A DNA stretch of 64,000 bases. Origin: DATBAX01 sp963723765 (GTDB lineage Bacteria > Acidobacteriota > Terriglobia > Terriglobales > Acidobacteriaceae). Within the stretch, counting starts at the first letter, position 1. Each line of letters begins with the position of its first letter. The position numbers and the translations under genes are program-made. Positions 8,205 to 17,659 of the stretch are shown piece by piece. The notes under the pieces were generated by a model. It ran no database searches and was not told the origin of the DNA. It was given only the letters and a program-made list of their open reading frames with translations. The DNA is taken from contig CAVRSD010000005.1 of assembly GCA_963723765.1 (NCBI GenBank), forward strand, positions 868,001-932,000. The letters are read 5' to 3'.

Positions 8205-9023
8205 ATGCGTATTAAATTCTGGGGAGTGCGGGGATCCACCCCGGCTGCTCAGCCCGAAAACATGCGTTATGGAGGCAACACTTCCTGCGTCGAGGTGCGC
8301 TTCGGCGACCAGATCTACATCTTCGATTGCGGTACCGGTTTCCGCGTGCTCGGAAACCAACTGCGCAGCGAATTCAACGGCAAGCCGATTTCCGCACACG
8401 TTTTCCTCTCCCACTTTCATTGGGACCACATTCAGGGACTTCCCTTCTTCGGCCCGCTCTATGAAAACGCGAAAAATCGTTTCGTGTTTCACGCCTCCAA
8501 CCGGACTCGCGCTCTGAAACAAGTCCTAGAAGAGCAGATGGCTTCGCCCTACTTTCCTGTAGGACTGAAAGAAATGAAGGCCCAGCGCGAATTCCACGAT
8601 CTGCAGGAAGGCCGCATTGAACTGGACGACATCACCATTCATACCGCGTGGCTCAACCATCCTCAGGGATGCATGGGCTTCCGTCTGGAAACCAAAGAAG
8701 GCGTGCTGGTCTATGCCACCGACAATGAGCCGGGAGACGCAGCCTTCGACAAAAGCGTTCGCAAGCTGGCCGAAGGTGCGGACGTGCTCATCTACGATGC
8801 TCAGTATTTGCCGGAAGAATACGAATCCCGCCGTCGTGGCTGGGGACACAGTCATTGGCGCGAAGCCGTCAACGTGGTGATGCAAAGCGGCGCAAAAGAG
8901 TTAATTCTCTACCATCACGATCCCGATCATGACGATCTCTGCCTGGATAAAGTCGTGACGGAAGCTCGCAATTATTATCCCCGGGTGCGCGCTGCGGCTG
9001 AGGGTATGGAGATTGTGCTGTAG
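8205..9023 (+). CDS. MBL-fold metallohydrolase
   Basis: The 272-residue protein begins MRIKFWGVRGSTPA, typical of a cytosolic metallo-beta-lactamase subgroup near RNase Z and PhnP. The zinc motif HFHWDH is at residues 70-75, preceded by FDCGTG. Later ligands are expected in the LNHPQG segment (His), the DNEPGD segment (Asp) and the C-terminal YHHDPDHDD segment. The substrate is unknown; family members act on cyclic nucleotides, RNA ends or phosphonate-derived phosphodiesters. A frame start at 8169 exists, but the ATG at 8205 has a GGGGAG site 5 bases upstream and matches the family start. It appears to be monocistronic. Confidence 0.85.
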   Translation: MRIKFWGVRGSTPAAQPENMRYGGNTSCVEVRFGDQIYIFDCGTGFRVLGNQLRSEFNGKPISAHVFLSHFHWDHIQGLPFFGPLYENAKNRFVFHASNRTRALKQVLEEQMASPYFPVGLKEMKAQREFHDLQEGRIELDDITIHTAWLNHPQGCMGFRLETKEGVLVYATDNEPGDAAFDKSVRKLAEGADVLIYDAQYLPEEYESRRRGWGHSHWREAVNVVMQSGAKELILYHHDPDHDDLCLDKVVTEARNYYPRVRAAAEGMEIVL

Positions 9024-9154
9024 GTTATCCCCATCCCTGACTTGCCTACCCGCCTCTCCATGCTTAGAATTGGACGGTTTGGCCTATCGCTGCCGGAAAG
9101 TGACCTACTCGCAGTCTTACCTGAACATCGAATCGCAATCATACGGAGACCGTC

Positions 9155-10420
<1,266 letters not shown>

Positions 10421-10492
10421 CAGATTTTTAGGGGTCAACAGAACCAGACTGTAACGGAACTGGGCCCAATCCACCCATGGAGAGATGACGAT

Positions 10493-11176
10493 ATGACTAG
10501 ACTGCAAAAACGCCTGTTGATCTGGAGCACCGGACTTTGTGTGATGATCGCTTTGACCGTTGCGCCCGTAATCGCACAAACTGCCAGTAGCTCAACCACC
10601 GATCAAACTGCTGCCAGCACTTCCACCACCAAGAAGAAGAAAAAGAAAGCCAAGGCCGATGCCGCTGCGACTCCTGCATCCACGGATACTGCTGCCGCGA
10701 GCGAAAAGTCAACCACCAAGAAATCTAAGAAAAAAGCTGCAGCAGCGGACACCACGGCTCCCGCAGCCGCAGCTCCTGCGGCTGCCGCAACCGACGCACC
10801 TGCCCCGAAGAAGACCCGCAAGAGCAAGAAAGCCGAAGCTGCGGCTACCCCGGCAACGGCCCCGGCAGCTGCGCCTGCCAGCAGCATGGCTCCAGCACCA
10901 GCGCCAAAAGCAGCTCCAGTGGCGAAACCAGCTCCTGCCGCAGCCGCCGCTCCTGCAAATACAATGGCTCCGGCCAAAAAAGCCGCGCCAGCCCCCACCG
11001 CTACTGCGTCCAGTGCGGACATTGCCGCAGCCAAGGCGAGTGGAAAGGTCTGGGTCAACACCGACACCAAGGTCTACCATAAGAGCGGACGCTGGTATGG
11101 CGCCACGAAAAAGGGCCAGTTCATGACCGAGGACGAAGCCAAAGCCGCAGGCTACAAAGCAGCCGAGAAAGAATAA
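10493..11176 (+). CDS. Secreted Ala/Lys/Pro-rich protein with conserved C-terminal motif
   Basis: A signal peptide spans residues 1-30, ending near APVIAQ. It is followed by about 140 residues of low-complexity Lys/Ala/Thr/Pro sequence with KKKKKKAK and KKSKKKAAA blocks. The last 45 residues form a compact, aromatic segment, GKVWVNTDTKVYHKSGRWYG then MTEDEAKAAGYKAA, which is probably the functional part. I recall similar tails in other acidobacterial proteins but cannot name a family. The Lys-rich linker could bind anionic cell-wall polymers or DNA. A long frame on the opposite strand is a compositional shadow. The following HhH gene is 28 bases away on the same strand, so the two are probably one operon. 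Confidence 0.8.
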   Translation: MTRLQKRLLIWSTGLCVMIALTVAPVIAQTASSSTTDQTAASTSTTKKKKKKAKADAAATPASTDTAAASEKSTTKKSKKKAAAADTTAPAAAAPAAAATDAPAPKKTRKSKKAEAAATPATAPAAAPASSMAPAPAPKAAPVAKPAPAAAAAPANTMAPAKKAAPAPTATASSADIAAAKASGKVWVNTDTKVYHKSGRWYGATKKGQFMTEDEAKAAGYKAAEKE

Positions 11177-11204
11177 TTCCGATCGTTAATTCCCAGGAGG
11201 AATC

Positions 11205-11522
11205 ATGCACAAGAAACTGATCAACAGAATTCTGCTCGCCGTCTTCGCTCTCGCGTTGCTCAGCAGCCTGAGCCTCACCCGGAGCGTTGCCCAATCCAGC
11301 GCGTCAAAGCCGGCTGCGGCTGCAGCCAGCACGGATTTGGTTGACATCAACTCCGCCACGAAAGATCAACTCGATGCTCTGCCGGGAATCGGTGCGGCTT
11401 ATTCGCAAAAAATCATCGATGGCCGGCCGTATGCCAAGAAAACCGACCTGGTCCGCAAGAAAATTCTGCCCCAAGCCACTTACAACAAGATCGCGGGCAA
11501 GATCATCGCTAAACAGAAATAG
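11205..11522 (+). CDS. Secreted helix-hairpin-helix protein, ComEA-like
   Basis: The 105-residue protein has a signal peptide (residues 1-26, ending RSVAQS) and a helix-hairpin-helix domain: VDINSATKDQLDALPGIGAA then a second hairpin through KKILPQATYNKI. VDINSAT-x-x-x-L-x-x-LPGIG is the hallmark of ComEA-type DNA-binding domains, which help bind incoming DNA in natural transformation. Many acidobacterial genomes carry such stand-alone proteins without proven competence roles. A GGAGG site precedes the ATG by 4 bases. It follows the Lys-rich secreted protein closely and is likely coexpressed with it. Confidence 0.85.
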   Translation: MHKKLINRILLAVFALALLSSLSLTRSVAQSSASKPAAAAASTDLVDINSATKDQLDALPGIGAAYSQKIIDGRPYAKKTDLVRKKILPQATYNKIAGKIIAKQK

Positions 11523-11536
11523 TTGAGTTTTCGGAC

Positions 11537-11562
11537 ACGGCTCCGATTTTTTCCGGGGCCGT
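11537..11562 (+). terminator. Hairpin after the HhH gene
   Basis: ACGGCTCCG and CGGGGCCGT pair over 9 bases with one wobble and an 8-base T-rich loop. No U-tract follows, so intrinsic termination is uncertain, but the place between two genes fits. Confidence 0.35.
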
Positions 11563-11614
11563 TCCTCCGTAAACTTCCGCTCGTAATTTCGACAAACTGA
11601 TTTGGAGGCAAATC

Positions 11615-12037
11615 ATGGGTCTTTTAGACGATCTGGAAAATAAAGCCATTAGCAGCGTGACCGGTGGAGGATCCAATCCCCTGGCTACGCAGGTACTACA
11701 AATGATCCAGCAACAACCCGGCGGTCTTTCCGGCCTGGTGCAGAGCTTTCACGACAAAGGATTAGGCGGTCTCGCTGCCTCATGGGTAGGCACCGGACAA
11801 AACCTGCCCATTTCCGCGGATCAGATCCAGCATGTGCTGGGAAGCACGCAAGTACAGGCACTGGCTGCCAAAGCCGGCATTTCGCCGGAAGTCGCCAGTT
11901 CCCAACTGGCGCAACTGCTGCCCACGCTGGTGGACAAGCTCACTCCCAACGGACAAATGCCGCAGCAGGGCAATCTCGTGGAAATGGGCATGAATCTGCT
12001 TAAGTCTCTGGGGACACCAGGAACGGGTGCGGCTTAA
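11615..12037 (+). CDS. YidB-family protein
   Basis: The 140-residue protein matches the YidB/DUF937 family. It begins MGLLDDLENKAISSV, then GGLSGLVQSFHDKGLGGLAASWVG, then PISADQIQHVLGSTQVQALA and a helix SQLAQLLPTLVDKLTPNGQ. There is no signal peptide or membrane segment, so it is probably cytosolic. The function is unknown in all bacteria. A GGAGG site precedes the ATG. A hairpin separates it from the HhH gene upstream, so it may have its own transcript. Confidence 0.85.
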   Translation: MGLLDDLENKAISSVTGGGSNPLATQVLQMIQQQPGGLSGLVQSFHDKGLGGLAASWVGTGQNLPISADQIQHVLGSTQVQALAAKAGISPEVASSQLAQLLPTLVDKLTPNGQMPQQGNLVEMGMNLLKSLGTPGTGAA

Positions 12038-12066
12038 TTTTCGGTGGTTAGCGGCATAAGCTCGTA

Positions 12067-12138
12067 AACCACGAAGGACACGAAAGTACATGGAGGGAAC
12101 ACCTAGAACCTCTGTGTTACTCCGTGTCCTCCGTGGTT
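12067..12138. repeat. Intergenic inverted repeat, AACCACGAAGGACACG arms
   Basis: AACCACGAAGGACACG at 12067-12082 faces CGTGTCCTCCGTGGTT at 12123-12138, matching at 15 of 16 positions around a 40-base centre. It lies between the YidB gene and pgsA and has no coding potential. Confidence 0.7.
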
Positions 12139-12247
12139 AGACTTGCATTTTCTTCGCTCTTCGATTGCTTTCCCTATTCATAGTGGGGGATAATTCGGCA
12201 TTGTCGGTTTCAGGCATTTTTGCCGACCGCAATGTTCCGTGTCCCCG

Positions 12248-12898
12248 GTGAACCTGCCCAACTCCATCACGCTTACCCGCATCTTCAGTATCCCACTGCT
12301 GATCTGGCTTCTTTCCACCAACCGCTTTCATGGCGTCAGTGGCGAGCAGGAGATACTGGCTTCGGCATTGTTCATTGCCGCTTCCATCACCGACGGCATT
12401 GATGGCTATCTCGCCCGCAAGCGCGGCCAGATCACCACCATGGGCATCCTGCTGGATCCGCTGGCTGACAAGCTGTTGATCGCCGCCGCTTTCGTGACGC
12501 TCGTCCAGTTCAATCCCAGCCTGGTTCCGGCGTGGATGGCGGTGGTAATCATCGGTCGAGAATTTCTTGTAAGCGGCCTACGCTCCATTGCCGCTTCCGA
12601 GGGCTTTACCATCGAAGCCAGTGAACTAGGCAAGTTCAAAATGCTGGTGCAGATTGTTTCCGTGGTGGCAGTCATCCTCGATCATCGCTGGAAAGAATGG
12701 CCCATCTATGGAACCTATTTTTTCCCGGTTCATTGGATCGCTTGGCTTTCCATCTGGTTCATGGTGGTTCTGTCGCTGATCTCCGCCGGGGACTACTTTA
12801 TCGCCTTCTGGTCGAAGATTGACCGGCAAGTCGTGAAGAGCCGACGCCGCGCCTTCGTCCTCAGCCGGCGGAGGAAGCGCGATGTCCCCGTCACCTGA
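12248..12898 (+). CDS. pgsA: CDP-diacylglycerol-glycerol-3-phosphate 3-phosphatidyltransferase
   Basis: This integral membrane enzyme of about 216 residues makes phosphatidylglycerol phosphate, the committed step to phosphatidylglycerol and cardiolipin. The CDP-alcohol transferase signature is complete: DGIDGYLARKRG, then GILLDPLADK, giving D-G-x2-A-R-x8-G-x3-D-x3-D. Several membrane helices follow. A GTG at 12248 gives the family-typical start MNLPNSITLTRI; a GTG at 12239 would add three residues. Neither has a strong ribosome site. The 3' end overlaps the AMMECR1 gene by 17 bases, suggesting translational coupling. Confidence 0.92.
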   Translation: MNLPNSITLTRIFSIPLLIWLLSTNRFHGVSGEQEILASALFIAASITDGIDGYLARKRGQITTMGILLDPLADKLLIAAAFVTLVQFNPSLVPAWMAVVIIGREFLVSGLRSIAASEGFTIEASELGKFKMLVQIVSVVAVILDHRWKEWPIYGTYFFPVHWIAWLSIWFMVVLSLISAGDYFIAFWSKIDRQVVKSRRRAFVLSRRRKRDVPVT

Positions 12899-13490
12899 GA
12901 ACTTTCTCCCTCATTCGCCCCCGGCCTCAGGCATTCAACAGGATGAATTCTCTCCACAAGAACGCAGCATTCTTCTAAAACTCGCCCATGCGGCAATTGT
13001 CACGAAATTCGAAAATCGGGAAATCTCTCTTGAGTCGCCTTCGTCTCACCTCGCGGAACCACGCGGTGTTTTCACCACGATCTATTTGTACGGCGCGTTG
13101 CATGGCTGCGTAGGTTTTATATTTCCGGTGACTTCGCTGTATCGCAACGTAGCGGAAACCGCCCGTTCGGCAGCATTCGAAGACACGCGGTTTTCGCCAA
13201 TTACTCGGGAAGAATCTTCGGCTCTCAAAATATCCCTTAGTGTTCTCTCCACCCTCTGTCCGATTGCTTCCGAACAAATCGAGATTGGACGCCACGGGCT
13301 GCTGATCAGCACGGCGGGCCACCGCGGTTTGCTGTTGCCGCAAGTCCCCATCGAGCACGGATGGGACCGCATCGCTTTTCTCGAACACACCTGCCGAAAG
13401 GCCGGCCTGCCCGTGGACGCCTGGAAAAATGGCGCGCAGATCGAAGCTTTCACTGCTGAAGTATTTGGCGATCAAGGAGTGCAATTGTGA
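12882..13490 (+). CDS. amrA: AMMECR1-domain protein (AmmeMemoRadiSam system protein A)
   Basis: The 202-residue protein is an AMMECR1 domain. Family motifs are RGVFTTIYLYGALHGCVGF (usually R-G-C-I-G), ARSAAFEDTRFSPITREE, and RGLLLPQVPIEHGWD. In many genomes this protein is encoded beside a Memo-like protein and a radical SAM enzyme; neither partner is visible nearby. The molecular function is unknown, with a nucleotide or RNA-related role often proposed. It starts inside the end of pgsA and is expected to be cotranscribed with it. Confidence 0.85.
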   Translation: MSPSPENFLPHSPPASGIQQDEFSPQERSILLKLAHAAIVTKFENREISLESPSSHLAEPRGVFTTIYLYGALHGCVGFIFPVTSLYRNVAETARSAAFEDTRFSPITREESSALKISLSVLSTLCPIASEQIEIGRHGLLISTAGHRGLLLPQVPIEHGWDRIAFLEHTCRKAGLPVDAWKNGAQIEAFTAEVFGDQGVQL

Positions 13491-13524
13491 GGCAGTAATC
13501 AGGAACTTCCCATCGAGTTTTCGC

Positions 13525-13701
13525 GTAGTGGCTCAATTTGAAATATTTACTCAAGTCATCCCGAAGATCCGGCGCATTTCAGCCGGGCGAGGGATCTGGC
13601 GCGGGCGAGCAGACGCCGTACGTTCGCTCCACGCAAGATCCTTCGCAAGCTCAGGATGACTTTTCATAAATATGAGAAGAAAGTTCAAATTGAGCCACTA
13701 C
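13525..13701. repeat. 177-bp MITE-like element with perfect 18-bp terminal inverted repeats
   Basis: GTAGTGGCTCAATTTGAA at 13525-13542 is the exact reverse complement of TTCAAATTGAGCCACTAC at 13684-13701. Between them lies a family 3 repeat (13555-13660) starting GTCATCCCGAAGATCCGGCG and ending GCTCAGGATGAC. No transposase frame is present. It fills most of the gap between amrA and the next gene. A nested or chimeric non-autonomous element is the simplest reading. Confidence 0.7.
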
Positions 13702-13848
13702 CAGTTTTCGGAATTAGCTTCCCAACAAACCGAATCGGAGTACAATTCAGCCGCTCAGATTCCACATTGGATAATTCTGTTTAATCCACCTCTAAGCGGG
13801 GATGGTCTCTCTTGTGCCTCGCAGGAATCTCATGCAAAAGGAGAATCC

Positions 13849-14619
13849 ATGCAAAAACGAATAACTTGCGGTCTTTGTTTCCTGATTTTTTGTATCGCCT
13901 TGGGAGTTGGATCCTTGCAGGCACAGATGGCCCCGGCCAAGCCGCCGGTTTACACCTACGTTGCCCAATGGGATGTTCCCCGGGCCCAATGGCCTGCCAT
14001 GGAAAAACTTGATACGCTCGACAAGCCCGTACTCGACAAACTGGTGGCCGATGGCACTCTCATCGGTTACGGCGCTTACAGCAACCTGATTCACCAGGAA
14101 GGCGAACCCACGCACGGAACCTGGTTCACCGCCGCTTCCGAGGGCAAGCTGCTTAAGGCCTTGGAAGCCATTTACGCCAATCCCGGATCGACCGACTCGC
14201 CAGTGGAGGGCGCATCCAAGCACTGGGACCAGATCCTGACTGGAGATATCTATGGCTCCAAGGCGGGTTCGACTACTGGCGGCTATCTCACTTGGTCGAA
14301 GTGGGAAATCAAGCCAGGCGAAATGCATGCCTACACAGAGCTCACAAAGAAGGTACTGGTGCCGGTGCTCGAAAAACTGCTCGCGGACGGCTCAATCACC
14401 TCTTACGGACAGCTTACCGAAGACTACCATCAAGGAAAGATAGGCACGGTTTACGATTACATCACAGTGCCGGATGCCGCATCCATGGACAAAGTGGACA
14501 AGGCATTCGACGACGTATTCGGCAACACGCCCGGATTCGCCGATGCCTTCCGGTCGTTGGCCGAACGGGACGGACATCGCGACTTCCTCACCCATTTGCG
14601 CTTCATGGTGACTAAGTAG
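13849..14619 (+). CDS. Secreted protein with two similar halves, function unknown
   Basis: The 256-residue protein has a signal peptide ending near SLQAQ (about residue 25). Its two halves resemble each other. The first has VYTYVAQWDVPRAQW, then LDKLVADGTLIGYGAYSNLI. The second has GGYLTWSKWEIKPGEM, then LEKLLADGSITSYGQLTEDY. Each half alternates strand-helix-strand in the style of ferredoxin-like dimeric alpha/beta barrels, so a fused pseudo-dimer is likely. No catalytic motif is recognised. The ATG at 13849 has an AAGGAG site 6 bases upstream; the frame is open upstream to 13672 but that part lies in the repeat element. A strong hairpin follows the gene. Confidence 0.8.
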   Translation: MQKRITCGLCFLIFCIALGVGSLQAQMAPAKPPVYTYVAQWDVPRAQWPAMEKLDTLDKPVLDKLVADGTLIGYGAYSNLIHQEGEPTHGTWFTAASEGKLLKALEAIYANPGSTDSPVEGASKHWDQILTGDIYGSKAGSTTGGYLTWSKWEIKPGEMHAYTELTKKVLVPVLEKLLADGSITSYGQLTEDYHQGKIGTVYDYITVPDAASMDKVDKAFDDVFGNTPGFADAFRSLAERDGHRDFLTHLRFMVTK

Positions 14620-14654
14620 CGCATTCCATCTTTTGCAATCAGACAGGGTCAAAT

Positions 14655-14678
14655 CGGGGAGGGTTTTAACCCTCCCCG
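14655..14678. terminator. Strong hairpin between convergent genes
   Basis: CGGGGAGGG and CCCTCCCCG form a perfect 9-base stem that can extend to 11 through TT/AA. It lies between two convergent genes. There is no clear U-tract on either strand, so it may act as a transcript end or RNA-stability stem rather than a classical terminator. Confidence 0.5.
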
Positions 14679-14708
14679 GTTCGAAGCTATTGCGAGGTTG
14701 CGAGAAAT

Positions 14709-15671
14709 CTACTGTTGTTCGTCGAGCTCCACAGCATCGCCGACGTGAACGTCTTCCATAGCAAAAACGATCATGCCGGTAGCGCTGGTCGGCGTGGTGC
14801 CGATGATCACCAGTTCACCTACTGCGCGGCGCGGGAAATCGGCCACGTGGATGGTCGGTCCATTGTTCTTGGTCAACAACTTAGGATCGATAGAGGGCTG
14901 CTTTTTCTGTGTATCTTCGGAAGTCGAAGCTTTGAAGGAAAGTGAATCGACGGGATCTTTCAGGTCGGCCGTATAAGAACGCACGGCGCGGAAAAAGTCT
15001 CCCACCTTGACGCCCTGGTTCCCCCCTACATTGAGATAAACTTTCGAGCCATTGGCCAATTCTCCGTCAAAGTCTTTCGCCATCAAAATGCGGCCGCTGA
15101 CCTTACCATTTGGGGGTGCGAGACGATCGAAGCGCGTCGGCGGACGGAACGCAACCGTAGGCTTTTCGACGAAAGGTACGACGATGTCGCCAGGATTCAC
15201 GGGGTCGCAACTGAAATCAACCCGGGCTACCGCGCTCTTGTGCCGAGTGTCGATGATCTGCACTCGTCCGACTTCGTAGTAGGGCTGACCAGCGGCCTTC
15301 AGCATGGCGTGCTGACCTGCGAACAGCTCGTACTTATTGGGATCAACCAGTTCCCGCAGAACGCTGTACTCCTGGCCAGCCTGGTAGCCACTGCCCGTGA
15401 GGTATACCACGTCGCCGCGCACGAATTTGGCCATGCCGGGGCTCTCCAACCCACCCGCCACGTAATTGCTGTTCGGCAAGAGTGTGCTGCTGATGAAACC
15501 GGCACAATAGAGGTCAGTAGCCGTTGGCGTTTCCACCCGCTCAAAAGGGAAGGTGGTGGTGGTTAACAACGTCCCATCAGGGGCCGATTGGTCGGCCGGA
15601 GTAGGTTTAGCTTGCTGGGCTGGGGCGGCAATCGCCAATGACAAAAGTAGCAACAGTCCTATTTTCTTCAT
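14709..15671 (-). CDS. Secreted or periplasmic protein of unknown function
   Basis: The 320-residue protein has a signal peptide at 1-20 (MKKIGLLLLLSLAIAAPAQ). The middle has repeated beta-rich segments, KFVRGDVVYLTGSGYQAGQE and PYYEVGRVQIID. The C-terminal segment SKVYLNVGGNQGVKVGDFFR resembles the beta-domain of FlgT-like and other envelope proteins. The pattern R-G-D-V-V-Y-L-x-G suggests LysM-like or SH3-like folds, but no family is certain. The ATG at 15671 has a GGAGA site 5 bases upstream and starts the signal peptide; an upstream in-frame start at 15755 is rejected. Confidence 0.75.
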   Translation of the reverse strand: MKKIGLLLLLSLAIAAPAQQAKPTPADQSAPDGTLLTTTTFPFERVETPTATDLYCAGFISSTLLPNSNYVAGGLESPGMAKFVRGDVVYLTGSGYQAGQEYSVLRELVDPNKYELFAGQHAMLKAAGQPYYEVGRVQIIDTRHKSAVARVDFSCDPVNPGDIVVPFVEKPTVAFRPPTRFDRLAPPNGKVSGRILMAKDFDGELANGSKVYLNVGGNQGVKVGDFFRAVRSYTADLKDPVDSLSFKASTSEDTQKKQPSIDPKLLTKNNGPTIHVADFPRRAVGELVIIGTTPTSATGMIVFAMEDVHVGDAVELDEQQ

Positions 15672-15843
15672 GTTATCTCCAAGTCGGGGCCGGGATTCGC
15701 CGGCGTGTCCGCCTAACGACAGCAAATAAAGGGTTTCCAACCCGGACAGTAACAAGCAGGTAAGTCCCGGTCAAGGTTACGAGGGTGTTATGGGCGAAAG
15801 GTTAAAAAGTTTGCCAGGCAACAAAATTATTCGTAATCCGTAG

Positions 15844-15872
15844 TTGCATCTGGAATTACACGCCTGTAATAT
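15844..15872 (+). promoter_or_regulatory. Sigma-70-type promoter for aroDE
   Basis: TTGCAT at 15844-15849 and TAATAT at 15867-15872 are separated by 17 bases, a good match to a housekeeping promoter. The predicted transcript start is about 15 bases before the ATG at 15894. Confidence 0.55.
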
Positions 15873-15893
15873 CGGCGCCGACTCCTCATCAAG

Positions 15894-17447
15894 ATGACAG
15901 CTGCTGCCAATCAATATTTGTCGAGATTATTGCACCAACGATTGCCCAGAGTCTGCGTGGCTCTGACCTCCGCTGACCCCACGGAACTTGTGGATAAAGC
16001 GGAAGCCTTGGTTCGCGATAACACCTTTCTGGAGTTCAGGTTAGACTATCTTCCCAAGCCGTTGCTGGCCCTGCCCAAGATCAAGCGTTTTACCGAATAC
16101 TATCCCCACGTGGTGGTCATCGCGACCTGTCGACGGACGGCTAGCGGCGGTAAGTTTAAGGGCACTACGGCAGCCCAGCTTGACATTCTGACCAAGGCTG
16201 CCGCTGCGGGATGCCAGATTGTCGATGTCGAATTACAGACTGCGGTCCAAACCAAGCCGGCGCAGTTACAGAAGCTTCGCGACAAAGCCTCTCTGATTCT
16301 TTCGTTTCACGACTTTAAAGCAACTAAAAAGCTCGAAGAGACGCTCGCGAAGATGACGACCTTCCCGGCGGATTTCTACAAAATCGTGACCACTGCGACA
16401 ACTTTGTACGACAACGTGGTCATGATGAAATTTCTGGAGAAAAACCGCGACCAGCATTCCCTGATTGGCCTGTGTATGGGCGAACAAGGAATCATTAGCC
16501 GTGTGCTGGGTGTACGTGCAGGCAGCGTATTCACCTTCGCAGCCCTGACCGCAGATGAAAAAACCGCTCCCGGACAGGCGACCGCGCAAGAACTGCGCAG
16601 CATTTATCGCATCGAGCAAGTGGACACCGCTACGCGCGTCTATGGAGTTGCGGGAGATCCAGTCTCGCAGTCACTTTCGCCGGCCATCATGAACGCGGCG
16701 CTGCGCCGGGAAACGGTCAATGGCGTCTACGTCGCATTGCATGCCAAGACTTTGAAAGACCTGCTGGCCTGCGTTCGCGACATTCCCATTCACGGACTAT
16801 CCATCACTATGCCGTACAAGCAGCCGATCGTGAGTCATCTGGACAACACCGATGCCCATACCACGAAGATCGGCGCCTGCAACACCGTCGTTCGCGCCCA
16901 GGATGGCAAGCTCTATGGTTTCAACACGGATGCAGCCGGCGTGGTGCGGCCGCTGGAGCAGCGCATCACCATCGAAGGCGCCAGGATTCTGGTATTGGGT
17001 GCCGGCGGTGCCGCCCGAGCGGCAGTTTTTGGACTTAAGGAACGCGGCGCGGAAGTTTATATCCTGAATCGAACCGCGGCGCAGGCGCAAAAGTTGGCGC
17101 GCCAGGCCAAAGCCAAGTCCATCAAGCGTCCAGACCTGAAAAAGCTGGCTTTCGATGTGATCATCAACGCCACGCCGGTGGGCATGGGAAATACCAAGGA
17201 CTCGCCGCTAAATGCCGATGAAATCAAGGCTAAATACGTTTTCGACATGGTTTACGATCCTCGGGAAACTCGCCTGATCAAGCTGGCCAAAGAACGGGGA
17301 GCGGAAGTGATTCCCGGGATTGAGATGTTCGTCCACCAGGCCGCCCGCCAGTTCGAAATCTGGACCGGCAAGCCCGCCCCCTGGGACGAGATGCTGCGCG
17401 TTGTGACGCTTGCCCTCAACGAACGCGACGCCGCGCGGCAGGGATAA
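15894..17447 (+). CDS. aroDE: Bifunctional 3-dehydroquinate dehydratase / shikimate dehydrogenase
   Basis: This 517-residue fusion carries two consecutive shikimate-pathway enzymes. Residues 1 to about 235 are a type I dehydroquinase: EFRLDY at 47-52, His139 in SFHDF, and the Schiff-base lysine Lys163 in DFYKIV. Residues about 247-517 are shikimate dehydrogenase: SQSLSPAIMNAAL binds shikimate, MPYKQP carries the catalytic lysine, NTDAAG follows, and GAGGAARAA is the NADP loop. The order (dehydratase then dehydrogenase) matches the plant and chlamydial fusions. No other shikimate gene is adjacent, but trpE and trpG, which use the pathway's product chorismate, lie 8-11 kb away. Confidence 0.95.
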   Translation: MTAAANQYLSRLLHQRLPRVCVALTSADPTELVDKAEALVRDNTFLEFRLDYLPKPLLALPKIKRFTEYYPHVVVIATCRRTASGGKFKGTTAAQLDILTKAAAAGCQIVDVELQTAVQTKPAQLQKLRDKASLILSFHDFKATKKLEETLAKMTTFPADFYKIVTTATTLYDNVVMMKFLEKNRDQHSLIGLCMGEQGIISRVLGVRAGSVFTFAALTADEKTAPGQATAQELRSIYRIEQVDTATRVYGVAGDPVSQSLSPAIMNAALRRETVNGVYVALHAKTLKDLLACVRDIPIHGLSITMPYKQPIVSHLDNTDAHTTKIGACNTVVRAQDGKLYGFNTDAAGVVRPLEQRITIEGARILVLGAGGAARAAVFGLKERGAEVYILNRTAAQAQKLARQAKAKSIKRPDLKKLAFDVIINATPVGMGNTKDSPLNADEIKAKYVFDMVYDPRETRLIKLAKERGAEVIPGIEMFVHQAARQFEIWTGKPAPWDEMLRVVTLALNERDAARQG

Positions 17448-17464
17448 AGCACGGAGACTGACGT

Positions 17465-17659
17465 ATGTCTCAATGGCTCCGGTCGAGTAAGGCAAGCACG
17501 ATCTTCCTCTACTCAGCGTGGATCGTCGTGTGTATGGGGGTCTTCGTGATCTTCATGTTGACTCCATGGTTCCAACAGATCGAGGCACTCCCAAAAGGCG
17601 AAATTTCCCTCCTCTCCATGGATGACTTCAGTTGCCGGCGAGACGGCAATGGCGAGTAA
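17465..17659 (+). CDS. Small single-pass membrane protein, hypothetical
   Basis: A 64-residue frame starts 17 bases after aroDE, with a GGAG site 7 bases before the ATG. Residues 12-34 (IFLYSAWIVVCMGVFVIFML) form one clear membrane helix, followed by a short polar tail with one cysteine. No homologue is recognised. The position and ribosome site support a real gene; the short length argues for caution. Confidence 0.5.
   Translation: MSQWLRSSKASTIFLYSAWIVVCMGVFVIFMLTPWFQQIEALPKGEISLLSMDDFSCRRDGNGE

Noticed and set aside
10603..11080. Long frames on the minus strand opposite the Lys/Ala-rich secreted protein
   Set aside because: They encode only Gly/Ala/Phe-rich strings expected from the complement of KKA and APAP codons, with no ribosome site.
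13082..13484. Minus-strand frames of 123-169 residues opposite amrA
   Set aside because: The plus-strand AMMECR1 motifs are unambiguous, and the minus frames lack starts with ribosome sites.
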